DNA of 64,000 nucleotides from Paraburkholderia acidisoli (GCF_009789675.1 NZ_CP046913.1:62001-126000); one strand, 5' to 3'; counted from the first letter of the stretch, positions 8,221-17,061 are shown. Program-made: numbers and translations. The notes: a model not told the origin generated them from the sequence alone.

Positions 8221-9231
8221 GACACGTTTCTTGGCGCGCGGGTGCGCGGTGTCGTAGACCTTCGCGAGATGCTGAAAGTCGAGCGACGTATAGACCTGGG
8301 TGGCCGCGATGCTCGCGTGGCCGAGCAACTCCTGCACGGCGCGCAGATCGCCGCTCGATTGCAGCAGATGCGTGGCGAACGAGTGGCGCAGCACGTGGGG
8401 ATGCACGTTGGCCGGAATGCCGGCGGCGATGGCGGCGCGCTTCACGCGCTCGCGCACCACGCCCGGCGCCATGCGATTGCCGCGCACGGAGAGAAAGAGC
8501 GGCGCGTCGTCGTGCTTGACGAATGCGCCGCGCGCGGCGAGCCACGCGTCGAGCGCGTCGAGCGCTTTCGCGCCCACGGGCACCAGCCGATGCCGTTTGC
8601 CCTTGCCGAGCACTTCGACTTCGGCGGCGTCGCGTTTGAGCCAGCCCGCCGATTCGTAGCCGTCGCGCTTCACGTAGCGCACGTCGAGCCCGACGAGTTC
8701 GGCGAGGCGCAAGCCCGACGAATAGAACAGTTCGAGCATCGCGCGGTCGCGCAGCGCTTCGGGGCCGTTGGCGTCGGCGCCGCCAATCGCGGGCGCGTTC
8801 ATGAGCTGCGCGGCGTCGTCGACGGAAAGCGCCTTCGGCAACGTCTTCGCGCTCTTGGGCGCGCGCACGGCCGCCACGGGATTCGCTTCGAGTTCGATGC
8901 GGCCCGCGAGCCAGCGATAGAACGCGCGCCACGCCGAAAGCCGGTGCGCGATCGAGCGCGCCGAGAGCCCGCCCGCGTGCGCGCGCGCCACCGCGCCGCG
9001 CACGTCGGCGGGCGTGATCGCCGCGAGCGGGCGGCCGTTGGCGAGCTTGTGCAGTTCGTCGAGTTCGTGCGTGTAGCCGCGCAGCGTATGCGCCGACAAA
9101 CGCCGCTCGTGCTCGAGGCTCGCGAGGTAATCCGCGATATGCGCGTCGAGGGGAGCGGCGGTGGCAGCGGGCGCGTTCACGTTGGTGTAGTCGATCGGTG
9201 GCGGCGGATCAATGTCGGCAATGCGCGGCAA
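8209..9231 (-). CDS. xerC: Tyrosine recombinase XerC
   Basis: Site-specific recombinase that with XerD resolves chromosome dimers at dif. All catalytic residues are visible: R175 (SSGLRLAEL), K212 (GKGKRH), H279 and R282 (PHVLRHSF), H305 (LLGHAS) and Y314 (QVYTSLD); the N-terminal SAM-like DNA-binding domain is about 28-110. A ~15-residue insertion after GLDVRYV is seen compared with E. coli. The first possible start is TTG at 9231, directly after an in-frame stop; a GTG at 9180 is the alternative. The final residues VDES and the stop come from a repeat unit. The dapF-DUF484-xerC order marks it as housekeeping XerC, not a mobile-element integrase. Confidence 0.93.
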   Translation of the reverse strand: MPRIADIDPPPPIDYTNVNAPAATAAPLDAHIADYLASLEHERRLSAHTLRGYTHELDELHKLANGRPLAAITPADVRGAVARAHAGGLSARSIAHRLSAWRAFYRWLAGRIELEANPVAAVRAPKSAKTLPKALSVDDAAQLMNAPAIGGADANGPEALRDRAMLELFYSSGLRLAELVGLDVRYVKRDGYESAGWLKRDAAEVEVLGKGKRHRLVPVGAKALDALDAWLAARGAFVKHDDAPLFLSVRGNRMAPGVVRERVKRAAIAAGIPANVHPHVLRHSFATHLLQSSGDLRAVQELLGHASIAATQVYTSLDFQHLAKVYDTAHPRAKKRVDES

Positions 9232-9255
9232 TCAATGCGGCAATCAATGCGGCAA
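9225..9255. repeat. 12-bp tandem duplication across the DUF484/xerC junction
   Basis: gcggcaatcaat occurs twice (9225-9236, 9237-9248) plus a 7-base third start. On the coding strand this duplicates the stop-start joint TGATTG, so the DUF484 stop (9246-9244) is followed by TTG CCG CAT TGA and then the TTG at 9231 that can open xerC. Confidence 0.85.
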
Positions 9256-9927
9256 CAAGCGCGTGAGCGCCGCGCTCGCGAGCGCGCCGATCTGCGTGAG
9301 GAAGTCGGTGGCCATGCCTTCGTGGAAGCGGCGCGCGTCGGGAGAACCCATCACGAGCAGGCCGAACGCCGCGCCTTGCGCGCCGCCGCCTTCCGCTTCC
9401 GGCGCGCTGCGCAGCGCGATGATCGCCACCGATTGCGCGGCGCCCTCGCTCGAATCGAGCCATTGCGCGGCTTCGAAGCCGGCGTTCGCGCCGCAGTAGG
9501 GTGTATCCAGGCTGTTCGCGTAGAGGCGCACTTCCTCGCCCGTATGGCGCGCGAACTCGGCTTCGGCGTAGGCGGGCGCGACGTCCCAGATGCGCAGCGC
9601 GGCCTGCGGCACGTCGAACACATCACGCAGATTCTCGGCGATGGTGCGCGGCAGCGCGTACGGATCGCGCTCGGCAATCACGCGCGTGGTCCAGCGGCCG
9701 AACTTCGTGGCGATCGAGTCGTTCTCGTGGCCGTAACGCAGCAGTTCCGACAAGCGCCGTTCGAGATGCTTGTTCTTCTCGCGCAGCATTTCCATCTGGC
9801 GCTCCTGCAGCGACACGGCCGCCTTGCCGTGCGGGTTGCCGAGCTTGATCGACGCGAGCAGTTCGGCGTGCTCGACGAAGAAATCGGGGTGGGCAAGCAG
9901 ATAGTCGGCGACTTCGCGATCGTTCAT
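9244..9927 (-). CDS. DUF484 family protein
   Basis: 227-residue cytosolic protein of unknown exact function, fused in context to dapF and xerC in many gamma- and betaproteobacteria (yigA in E. coli). MNDREVADYLLAHPDFF is the family N-terminus, so the ATG at 9927 is chosen over an upstream in-frame ATG at 9984. A short coiled-coil-like stretch (about 40-75, LQERQMEMLREKNKHLERRL) precedes a GAF-like domain. It probably shares a transcript with dapF upstream and xerC downstream, whose start lies only 12 bases past its stop. Confidence 0.9.
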   Translation of the reverse strand: MNDREVADYLLAHPDFFVEHAELLASIKLGNPHGKAAVSLQERQMEMLREKNKHLERRLSELLRYGHENDSIATKFGRWTTRVIAERDPYALPRTIAENLRDVFDVPQAALRIWDVAPAYAEAEFARHTGEEVRLYANSLDTPYCGANAGFEAAQWLDSSEGAAQSVAIIALRSAPEAEGGGAQGAAFGLLVMGSPDARRFHEGMATDFLTQIGALASAALTRLLPH

Positions 9928-10074
9928 GTTGTTGGTGCGCTGGTGCGGGTTGATGCGGTCGATACGTTGCGGAACGCGTTGCAAGCGGTGCGCGATCTCG
10001 CCGAAGCGAAGCGTCGCGGAAAATCACGCTGAAACCGTGCGCTGAAACCCGCACGCAATCGCGCGGGATTCACC

Positions 10075-10941
10075 TCAATCGGCGAGTTCGATCTCGCCTT
10101 CGAACACGGTGGCGGCCGGTCCCGCCATCGTGAGCGCGGCGGCTTCGTCGCGCGCGCCGTCCCAGGCGATCGTGAGTACGCCGCCATGCGTGTGCACTTT
10201 CACGGGCGAATCGAGCAGGCCGCGGCGAATGCCGGCGGCCACGGCCGCGCAGGCGCCCGTGCCGCACGCGAGCGTTTCGCCCGCGCCGCGCTCGAACACG
10301 CGCAACCGCACTTCGTTGCGCGACACGATTTCCATGAAGCCCGCGTTCACCTTGTTCGGAAAGCGCGCATGACGCTCGATGAGCGCGCCTTCGGCTTTCA
10401 CCGGATACGCCTCGACATCGTCGACGACCTGCACCGCGTGCGGGTTGCCCATCGACACGGTCGACACCCAGCGCGTTTCACCGTTCACGTCGAGCGGCCA
10501 CAGCGTGTCGTTGCCCTCGCGGCGGCCTTCGAGACCTTTCGCGTCGAACGGCACGCGCGCGGCTTCGAACTCGGGCCGGCCCATGTCGACGACGACCTCG
10601 CCGTTTTCCTGCATGGCGAGCGTGATCGTGCCTTTCTGCACTTGCACGCGTACGCGGTTCGACTCGGTGAGTTTCTGGTCGCGCACGAATTTCACGAAGC
10701 AGCGCGCGCCGTTGCCGCAATGCTCGACCTCGCCGCCGTCGCAATTGAAGATGCGATAGCGGAAGTCGACGCCATCGACCGTGGGCTTTTCGACGATCAG
10801 CAACTGATCCGCGCCAATGCCGAAGTGACGGTCGGCGAGCGCGCGCACCCGCTCGGGCGTGAGCGCGAGCGGGTGGCTGTAGCCGTCGAGCACGACAAAG
10901 TCGTTGCCCGCGCCGTGCATCTTGGTGAATTTGAGTTTCAT
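10075..10941 (-). CDS. dapF: Diaminopimelate epimerase
   Basis: Converts LL- to meso-diaminopimelate for lysine and peptidoglycan synthesis; cytosolic, cofactor-independent. 288 residues. Starts [20 protein letters not shown]; the two catalytic cysteines are in the CGNGARC block and in the [11 protein letters not shown] block, both intact. The start at 10941 fits the family N-terminus; eleven more in-frame residues upstream look non-coding. Its minus-strand neighbours are the lipid A acyltransferase 39 bases upstream and DUF484 downstream. Confidence 0.97.
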   Translation of the reverse strand: MKLKFTKMHGAGNDFVVLDGYSHPLALTPERVRALADRHFGIGADQLLIVEKPTVDGVDFRYRIFNCDGGEVEHCGNGARCFVKFVRDQKLTESNRVRVQVQKGTITLAMQENGEVVVDMGRPEFEAARVPFDAKGLEGRREGNDTLWPLDVNGETRWVSTVSMGNPHAVQVVDDVEAYPVKAEGALIERHARFPNKVNAGFMEIVSRNEVRLRVFERGAGETLACGTGACAAVAAGIRRGLLDSPVKVHTHGGVLTIAWDGARDEAAALTMAGPAATVFEGEIELAD

Positions 10942-10980
10942 GCCGTCATTGTAAGCGACGCCCGCGCCGCGCACCCCGCG

Positions 10981-11865
10981 TCAGTAGACGCTCGGCTCGC
11001 CGGGCGGGCGCGTCTTGAAGCGCTTGTGCACCCAGTAGTACTGCTCGGGCAGATGCGGAATCTGCTCCTCGAGAAAGGCGTTCATGCGGCGCGCGTCGAG
11101 TTCGTCGTCGCCGGTCGGATAATTGTCCCAAGGTTTGAAGACTTTCAGCCGATAACCCTTGTAATCGGGCAGCACCTCGCCGATGAACGGCACGACCTGC
11201 GCATGGCCGACTTTCGCCAGACGCCCGACCGCCGTGAGCGTGCAGGCGGGCACGCCGAAGAAGGGCACGAACGCGGAGTTGCGCATGCCGTAGTCCATGT
11301 CGGCGCCGAGCATCACGGGTTTGCGGTCGCGCAGCCAGCGCAGCACGGCGCGCGCGCTGTCGGCGCGGCTCACCATTTCCGCGCCGAAGCGGCTGCGGCC
11401 CGCTTTCGCGGCGGCTTCGAACTCGGGGTTCGAGAACGGTTGATAGAGCGAGCCGCAGGGCCGGTGCAGCGAGTAGTTCAGAAACATCGACCCGGCTTCG
11501 ATACCGACGAAATGCAGCCCGAGAAAGAGCGTGGGCGGCAGATCCGGGTCGGTGAGGTCGATTTCGCTGTCGAGCTGCACGAGCTTTTCGAGTTTCTTCG
11601 CGGAGCCGAACCACTGCACGCTGCGCTCCATGTAGCTGCGGATGGCGTGGCGAAAGTGCAGGCCCGCGACTTCCTCGCGCCTGGCTTCGCTCCATTCGGG
11701 AAAGCACAGACGCAGGTTGGTATGCACGACGCGCTTGCGGCGGCTTGGGATCTGGTACAGCAGCCAGCCCAACCCGTCGCCGAGGCGCGCGACGAAACCA
11801 TAGGGTAGGATCGCAAATAGCTTGAGCAGGCCAATGGCAAAACGGGAGCCGAGTTTGCCTAGCAT
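10981..11865 (-). CDS. lpxL: Lipid A biosynthesis late acyltransferase (LpxL/HtrB family, HX4E type)
   Basis: 294-residue inner-membrane acyltransferase that adds a secondary acyl chain to lipid A. One N-terminal hydrophobic segment (about 8-30) anchors it. The catalytic dyad is H118 and E123 in LHFVGIEAG, i.e. HX4E rather than the HX4D of E. coli LpxL; this form is common in Burkholderiales. Other family blocks are HTNLRLCFPEWS and PGYKGYR-like residues near 235 and PEQYYWVHKRFKTRPPGEP at the C-terminus. Which acyl group is added cannot be told. It is divergent from metK across a 271-base gap and leads into dapF. Confidence 0.9.
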   Translation of the reverse strand: MLGKLGSRFAIGLLKLFAILPYGFVARLGDGLGWLLYQIPSRRKRVVHTNLRLCFPEWSEARREEVAGLHFRHAIRSYMERSVQWFGSAKKLEKLVQLDSEIDLTDPDLPPTLFLGLHFVGIEAGSMFLNYSLHRPCGSLYQPFSNPEFEAAAKAGRSRFGAEMVSRADSARAVLRWLRDRKPVMLGADMDYGMRNSAFVPFFGVPACTLTAVGRLAKVGHAQVVPFIGEVLPDYKGYRLKVFKPWDNYPTGDDELDARRMNAFLEEQIPHLPEQYYWVHKRFKTRPPGEPSVY

Positions 11866-11961
11866 GCGACGGCTCCCGCGCGGAACAGCGCAAGCGTGAA
11901 TGAGGAGTGGAATGCGACTGACGGCACGCGGCGTGACTCTGCGACGAATTAGGGAAGTCGC

Positions 11962-11967
11962 TATAAT
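11962..11967 (+). promoter_or_regulatory. -10 element of the metK promoter
   Basis: A perfect TATAAT. The -35 region 17-18 bases upstream (about 11938-11944) is weak. Transcription would begin near 11973-11975, giving a leader of about 160 bases. Confidence 0.6.
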
Positions 11968-11970
11968 AAG

Positions 11971-12136
11971 GGCTTCGCCGAGTTAATAGACAACTTGCGG
12001 GGCGAAGCCGGCTTACTGTCTCTGACCTGTTCAGAGGCGCCAACCGGGCAACAAAACCGCTAAAGCGTCGCCGCTTCAAGGCTTCCGAAGCTGGCTACGT
12101 GAACTTCAACCGTCACCAGCTACAGGAGCTTGAAAC
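11971..12136 (+). promoter_or_regulatory. Long structured 5' leader of metK
   Basis: Between the TATAAT box and the GTG start lie about 160 bases with clear hairpins: ggcttcgcc (11971-11979) with ggcgaagcc (12001-12009), 9 bp, holding a smaller stem in its loop; ctctga (12020-12025) with tcagag (12031-12036); and a GC-rich region around 12060-12095. The site ACAGGAG precedes the start. metK leaders are SAM-controlled in several bacterial groups, so this could be a regulatory RNA, but I could not match a known SAM riboswitch class. Confidence 0.45.
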
Positions 12137-13324
12137 GTGGCAAACGACTATTTCTTCACTTCCGAATCCGTCTCCGAAGGCCATCCCGACAAAGTCGCGG
12201 ACCAGATCTCGGACGCGATTCTCGACGCCATCCTTTCGCAAGACAAATACTCGCGCGTGGCAGCGGAAACGCTGTGCAACACGGGTCTCGTCGTGCTCGC
12301 CGGTGAAATCACCACCACGGCCAACGTCGATTACATCCAGGTCGCGCGCGACACGATCAAGCGCATCGGCTACGACAACACCGACTACGGCATCGACTAC
12401 CGCGGCTGCGCCGTGCTCGTCGCGTACGACAAGCAGTCGCCGGACATCGCGCAAGGCGTGGACCGCGCGCACGACAACAACCTCGATCAAGGCGCGGGCG
12501 ACCAGGGCCTGATGTTCGGCTATGCGTGCGACGAAACGCCCGAGTTGATGCCGCTGCCGATCCACCTGTCGCACCGCCTCGTCGAGCGTCAGTCGAACCT
12601 GCGCCGCGACGGCCGTCTGCCCTGGCTGCGCCCGGACGCGAAGTCGCAGGTCACGGTGCGTTATGTCGACGGCAAGCCGCACGCCATCGACACGGTCGTG
12701 CTCTCCACGCAGCATTCGCCGGACATCGACCTCGGCACGCTGCGCGAAGCCGTGATCGAAGAAGTCATCAAGCCGGTGCTCCCGGCCGACCTCATCAAGG
12801 GCGACATCAAGTTCCTCGTGAACCCCACCGGTCGTTTCGTGATCGGCGGTCCGCAAGGCGACTGCGGTCTCACGGGCCGCAAGATCATCGTCGACACGTA
12901 CGGCGGCGCAGCACCGCACGGCGGCGGCGCGTTCTCGGGCAAGGACCCGTCGAAGGTCGACCGCTCGGCCGCATACGCGGGCCGTTACGTGGCGAAGAAC
13001 ATCGTGGCCGCGGGCCTCGCGTCGCGCTGCCTGATCCAGGTCTCGTACGCTATCGGCGTGGCGGAACCCACGTCGGTCATGGTCAACACGTTCGGCACGG
13101 GCAAGGTGTCGGACGCGACCATCACGAAGCTCGTGCGCGAGCATTTCGACCTGCGTCCGAAGGGCATCATCCAGATGCTCGACCTGCTGCGCCCGATCTA
13201 CGAAAAGACCGCCGCTTACGGCCACTTCGGCCGCGAAGAGCCGGAATTCTCGTGGGAAGCCACCGACAAGGCGCTTGCTCTCGCCGAAGCCGCCGGCACG
13301 GAGCCGGTCGTCGAACTGGCGTAA
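12137..13324 (+). CDS. metK: S-adenosylmethionine synthase
   Basis: Makes S-adenosylmethionine from methionine and ATP; cytosolic tetramer. 395 residues with family motifs GHPDK near the N-terminus (about 15-19), [18 protein letters not shown] (about 118-135), and the P-loop-like [16 protein letters not shown] (about 258-273). Starts at GTG 12137 ([18 protein letters not shown]) with AGGAG 9 bases upstream. It stands alone between its own promoter and a terminator. Confidence 0.98.
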   Translation: MANDYFFTSESVSEGHPDKVADQISDAILDAILSQDKYSRVAAETLCNTGLVVLAGEITTTANVDYIQVARDTIKRIGYDNTDYGIDYRGCAVLVAYDKQSPDIAQGVDRAHDNNLDQGAGDQGLMFGYACDETPELMPLPIHLSHRLVERQSNLRRDGRLPWLRPDAKSQVTVRYVDGKPHAIDTVVLSTQHSPDIDLGTLREAVIEEVIKPVLPADLIKGDIKFLVNPTGRFVIGGPQGDCGLTGRKIIVDTYGGAAPHGGGAFSGKDPSKVDRSAAYAGRYVAKNIVAAGLASRCLIQVSYAIGVAEPTSVMVNTFGTGKVSDATITKLVREHFDLRPKGIIQMLDLLRPIYEKTAAYGHFGREEPEFSWEATDKALALAEAAGTEPVVELA

Positions 13325-13341
13325 GCGCGATGCGCTGAAGC

Positions 13342-13408
13342 GAATCCGGCCGCGCCGGATTCGAGCAAGAAAAACCCCGCACGGGCCAAGGCCTTTGCGG
13401 GGTTTTTT
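13342..13408 (+). terminator. metK terminator
   Basis: Two hairpins follow the stop: a 9-bp one (13342-13350 with 13354-13362) and a typical intrinsic terminator, aaaccccgc (13372-13380) with gcggggttt (13397-13405), ending in a T run. Confidence 0.88.
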
Positions 13409-13475
13409 ATTGCCGGCGCGGGCTCTTGCCGATCGCCGCGCAGAGGGTCAGCGCCGGGCGATCAGCATCGGGCGA

Positions 13476-13832
13476 TCAGCGCATCGCGAAGCCGAACCAG
13501 CCCGCGCTGCTCGCGCCCATGCGGCGCGGCCGGCGCGAACCGCGCGCGGCATGCACCGTGACGGGCGCGGCGAGCGAGCGCAGCGGCGCGTTCGGACGAT
13601 ACAGCAGCGTGCGCAGCGAGAAGTGGCGCGAACCGGCGCGCAGGCGCAGCACGGCGAAAAACGAGTGGAACCACGCGCGCATGCTGTCCACCGGCTTCGC
13701 CTCGCGCACCTGTTGCGCGAGGGCGCGCGTGCGGGTGGCGTGATGGCGCAGGGCGCGCACCACGTGACGGCGGGCGGGGCGGGCGGCCTTGAGGGCAGCG
13801 CGGGTCATGCGAGTATCGAAAAGGGTAGGCAT
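13476..13832 (-). CDS. Hypothetical basic protein
   Basis: 118 residues, not recognised. It is strongly basic (23 Arg), with a hydrophobic/aromatic patch in the middle (about 50-62, MRAWFHSFFAVLRLR) and a C-terminus GWFGFAMR. No signal peptide or known motif. Third codon positions are very GC-rich, as in neighbouring genes, which supports coding on this strand, but the opposite strand is also open and no strong ribosome binding site precedes the start. An Arg-rich composition could also arise by chance in such GC-rich DNA, so the call is moderate. Confidence 0.5.
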   Translation of the reverse strand: MPTLFDTRMTRAALKAARPARRHVVRALRHHATRTRALAQQVREAKPVDSMRAWFHSFFAVLRLRAGSRHFSLRTLLYRPNAPLRSLAAPVTVHAARGSRRPRRMGASSAGWFGFAMR

Positions 13833-14460
13833 GGCTTGGGTTGAAACGGTTTCGGAATGCGCCTTGCGCGACGTATCGCGTCGAGCAGCAAACGTGCCAA
13901 TCAGGGTGTCGTCACGAACGAAAGAGGGTGATCGAAGGCGAATGGCAGGCCGGCTGGCGCGGCAAATGACGCAACGTGACGGTGACAGGGCTTCGAGCGC
14001 CTGTGGCCACGGGAGTTCGCGGGAATTGCCGCGGCGCTCCGTCCGTGCGATATCTTTTTTATGGGTTCGAACAACATCGCGCAGACTACACGCGAATCAT
14101 GACGCCCGAAAGTCGGTTAATACCCGGGCTGCCCGGTTTCGATGCAGCCGATCGCACCCTTTCTCGCCATGGCGGTGCGCCCGCGCCGTTTGCGTGCGCA
14201 CGCGAACGATGCATGGCGTTAGTGTGAAGTTAGGCCGAGTTTGCCGCCGATAGGGACGGATCGTGCCGGGCTCGCCGTGATCGCCGTTTCGCTGGGCACT
14301 GCGTGTTGAGGTGGCCAAGGGACGCATCGGTGTTGCGTGCGTGCCGGCTGCTCGCGCGCGGCTTTACAATCGCAAAATCGGCCGGGCGCGGAGGTCGTCG
14401 CGGCAACCGGACGATGAGCGCGGCCATGGTTCGCATCGACATCGCATCAACGGAAGTCCC
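13833..14460. other. Intergenic region upstream of the PhyH gene
   Basis: About 630 bases. I see no supported gene, although short frames are open on both strands. A T-run after a GC stretch occurs near 14050-14060. The promoter of the downstream dioxygenase should lie here but is not obvious. Confidence 0.4.
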
Positions 14461-15222
14461 ATGTCAGTCCAGTCAAAGAAAGAACAGGTGCAGGCGCTGC
14501 GCGAGCGCGGCTTCGTGGTCGTGCCGGGGCTCGTCGCGCCCGAGCGCTGCGAGGCGATCAAGCGCGCCGCGCAGGCGCAGTTGCGGGCGGCCGCGGCGCC
14601 GCTCGAGTTCGAGGCCGACCTGCGTTATCCCGGCGCGCCCGATTCGAAAGACGCGCCCGGCGGTCACACGGTGCGGCGTCTGCTCGACGCGTACGGGCGC
14701 GACGCGCAGTTTCGCGAGTGGGCCGTCTCGCCGGAGATCGCCGGTTGGATGGAGGTGTATTTCGGCGAGGAGCCGGTGCTTTCGCGCGCGCATCACAACT
14801 GCATGATGACGAAGCATCCCGCGTACGGCAGCCTCACGGGCTGGCATCGCGACGTGCGCTACTGGTCGTTCGAGCGCGACGATCTGGTTTCCGTGTGGCT
14901 CGCGCTCGGACCGGAGAAGAAGGAAAACGGCGGCCTGTGGTTCGTGCCGGGCTCGCACGACGCGCCGTTCACGTCCGACGCCTTCGATGCCGCGAAATTC
15001 TTCCGCTCCGACCTGCCCGAAAACCAGGCGTGGATCGACCGCGCCGTTTCGCCCACGCTCGCGGCCGGCGACGTGGTGTTCTTCCACTGCAACACGCTGC
15101 ATTCGGCGGGGCAGAACCAGAGCGACGAGGTGAAGTTCTCGCTCGTCTACACCTACCACGGCGCGAGCAACGTGCCGCTGCCCGGCACGCGTTCGGCGGC
15201 CACGCCCGAAGTGAAGCTGTAA
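14461..15222 (+). CDS. Phytanoyl-CoA dioxygenase (PhyH) family protein
   Basis: 253-residue non-haem Fe(II)/2-oxoglutarate dioxygenase-like protein; substrate unknown. Starts MSVQSKKEQVQALRERGFVVVPGLV. The iron-binding facial triad is visible: H129 and D131 in GWHRDVRYW and H214 in LHSAGQNQS. The position where PhyH proteins usually carry the 2-oxoglutarate Arg, about eleven residues after the distal His, is Lys (K225, SDEVKFSLVY). The ATG at 14461 is chosen since upstream residues look non-coding. Convergent with the DUF3185 gene. Confidence 0.85.
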   Translation: MSVQSKKEQVQALRERGFVVVPGLVAPERCEAIKRAAQAQLRAAAAPLEFEADLRYPGAPDSKDAPGGHTVRRLLDAYGRDAQFREWAVSPEIAGWMEVYFGEEPVLSRAHHNCMMTKHPAYGSLTGWHRDVRYWSFERDDLVSVWLALGPEKKENGGLWFVPGSHDAPFTSDAFDAAKFFRSDLPENQAWIDRAVSPTLAAGDVVFFHCNTLHSAGQNQSDEVKFSLVYTYHGASNVPLPGTRSAATPEVKL

Positions 15223-15315
15223 CCGGGAACGACGCGGCGAGTGCGGCGAGACGATCGCGTCGGTACCGCGTTTCGCAGCGCCGCTTCCGGTTCGCGCTTC
15301 ACCGCTTCATCGCGC

Positions 15316-15522
15316 TCAGCGGCGCTTGCCCGACATCGCCAGCCCGGTGATGCCCGCGAGCGTCGCGGCAATGCCGCCCACGATCAGCAGGATCGTGCGA
15401 TTGGTCGGCGCACCCGTGAAGAGGCGCGAGACGTCGTTCGAAAACGAGTGAAACGACTGGCCGCCGAAGTACAGCAGCACGACGCCGCAGGCGATCAGCG
15501 CGATCGAAATCACTTTGGCCAT
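15316..15522 (-). CDS. DUF3185 family small membrane protein
   Basis: 68 residues with two predicted membrane helices (about 4-22 and 43-63). The central sequence DVSRLFTGAPTNRTI is the hallmark of DUF3185. Function unknown. It is a stand-alone minus-strand gene between two plus-strand genes. Confidence 0.88.
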   Translation of the reverse strand: MAKVISIALIACGVVLLYFGGQSFHSFSNDVSRLFTGAPTNRTILLIVGGIAATLAGITGLAMSGKRR

Positions 15523-15826
15523 GACAAACCTTCGCTAGGGAGGGAGGCCGAAGTGTAGGCGAGCGCCTTCGCGCCGTCCACCGCGCGCCGGTGTCGCGTT
15601 CGTCGCGTGCTTCGTCGTCCGCTCCAGTGCGCGCAAGGGTGCGCTCCCCGTCGAATCCAACCGCAGCGCACCGCCGCGAACCGCGTCGCGGCCCGCGCGC
15701 CGTCCCGCATACTGGGCATCTGCACGACGCGCGCGGATTGGCTACCATAGCTGCCTCCTTGCGCGCCGCCCGATCGTTCGCATCGCGCTCGCGCCTCCCA
15801 CCACGTTTTTGCCGAGGATCCAGACC
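15523..15826. other. Divergent intergenic region
   Basis: About 300 bases between the DUF3185 gene (-) and the aldo/keto reductase (+); holds both promoters by position. No distinct site recognised. Confidence 0.35.
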
Positions 15827-16870
15827 ATGGCCTACGAAGCAGCTTCCGAACGCTATTCGGACATGCAGTACCGCGTTTGCGGCAAGTCGGGGCTCAAGCT
15901 GCCCGCCCTTTCGCTCGGTCTGTGGCACAACTTCGGCGACACCACGCCGATCTCGACGCAGCGCGAGATCCTGCGCACCGCGTTCGATCTCGGCATCACG
16001 CACTTCGATCTCGCGAACAACTACGGCCCGCCGTACGGCAGCGCGGAAACCAACTTCGGCCGCATTTTCGCCGACGATTTCCGGCCGTATCGCGACGAGC
16101 TGCTGATCTCGTCGAAGGCGGGCTGGGACATGTGGCCGGGGCCGTACGGCCAGGGCGGCGGCTCGCGCAAGTACGTGCTGGCCAGCCTCGACCAGAGCCT
16201 GAAGCGCATGGGTCTCGATTACGTCGACATCTTCTATTCGCATCGTTTCGACGTGGACACGCCGCTCGAAGAAACCGCGGGCGCGCTCGCCACGGCCGTG
16301 CAGCAGGGCAAGGCGCTCTACGTGGGCATCTCGTCGTACTCGCCGCAGAAGACGCGCGAAATGGCCGCGCTGCTCGCCGGATACAAGGTGCCGCTGCTGA
16401 TCCATCAGCCGTCGTACAACATGCTCAACCGCTGGATCGAGCACGGCCTGCTCGATACGCTCGACGAAGTGGGCGCGGGCAGCATCGCGTTCACGCCGCT
16501 TGCGCAGGGGCTGCTCACCAGCAAGTATCTGAACGGCGTGCCGGACGACGCGCGCGTGAACCGTCCGGGCGGCGGCTCGCTCAAGGGCGATCACCTGAGC
16601 GCGGAAAACATCGAACACGTGCGCAAGCTGAACGACATCGCGCAACGCCGCGGCCAGAGCCTCGCGCAGATGGCGATTGCCTGGACGCTGCGCGGCGGCC
16701 GCGTGACCTCGGCGCTGATCGGCGCGAGTCGCGCGGAGCAGGTGCGCGAGAACGTGGCCGCGTTGCGGAACCTCGAATTCTCGCAGGAAGAACTCGCCGA
16801 GATCGATCGTTACGCGACCGAAGGCGGCGTCAACCTGTGGGAAAAGCCGTCGACCGATCAGCACATCTAA
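15827..16870 (+). CDS. mgrA: Aldo/keto reductase, L-glyceraldehyde 3-phosphate reductase type (YghZ)
   Basis: 347-residue NADPH-dependent reductase resembling E. coli YghZ, which reduces L-glyceraldehyde 3-phosphate and methylglyoxal. Family features: GLWHNFGD near the N-terminus, catalytic Asp and Tyr in HFDLANNYGPPYG, Lys in ISSKAGWDMWPGPYG, His in YSHRFDVDTP, and cofactor residues GASRAEQVRENV near the C-terminus. The ATG at 15827 (MAYEAASERYSD) is preferred to an upstream in-frame start. A strong terminator follows. Confidence 0.9.
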   Translation: MAYEAASERYSDMQYRVCGKSGLKLPALSLGLWHNFGDTTPISTQREILRTAFDLGITHFDLANNYGPPYGSAETNFGRIFADDFRPYRDELLISSKAGWDMWPGPYGQGGGSRKYVLASLDQSLKRMGLDYVDIFYSHRFDVDTPLEETAGALATAVQQGKALYVGISSYSPQKTREMAALLAGYKVPLLIHQPSYNMLNRWIEHGLLDTLDEVGAGSIAFTPLAQGLLTSKYLNGVPDDARVNRPGGGSLKGDHLSAENIEHVRKLNDIAQRRGQSLAQMAIAWTLRGGRVTSALIGASRAEQVRENVAALRNLEFSQEELAEIDRYATEGGVNLWEKPSTDQHI

Positions 16871-16897
16871 GCGCCCGCTCGCGCGTGGCCGTGCTCG

Positions 16898-16927
16898 AAC
16901 CGCCTCCTTCGCGAGGCGGTTTTTTTA
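16898..16927 (+). terminator. Terminator of the aldo/keto reductase gene
   Basis: aaccgcctc (16898-16906) pairs with gaggcggtt (16913-16921), followed by a run of T. Confidence 0.9.
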
Positions 16928-17061
16928 TGCGCCGCAGCGCGCATCGAATGCTTTCGGAGCGGCATTCGGACCCCTCGCGCAAGATGCCGTAATGCACCGT
17001 TCTTCGCGCTGTCACGCGCCGCTGCTAACGTCGCCGCAGCCCGTGCCGCGAGGAATTGCCG

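Noticed and set aside
8209..9231. xerC as integrase of a mobile element with the repeat array as attachment sites
   Set aside because: The gene order dapF-DUF484-xerC and catalytic residues match housekeeping XerC, and no element genes or flanking duplications are seen.
11971..12136. Known SAM or SAH riboswitch at metK
   Set aside because: I could not align the leader with the cores of the SAM-I, SAM-II or SAH classes by eye; left as an unclassified structured leader.
13789..14253. Plus-strand frames between the basic orphan gene and PhyH
   Set aside because: Several short frames overlap each other, none has a good ribosome binding site or protein-like composition.
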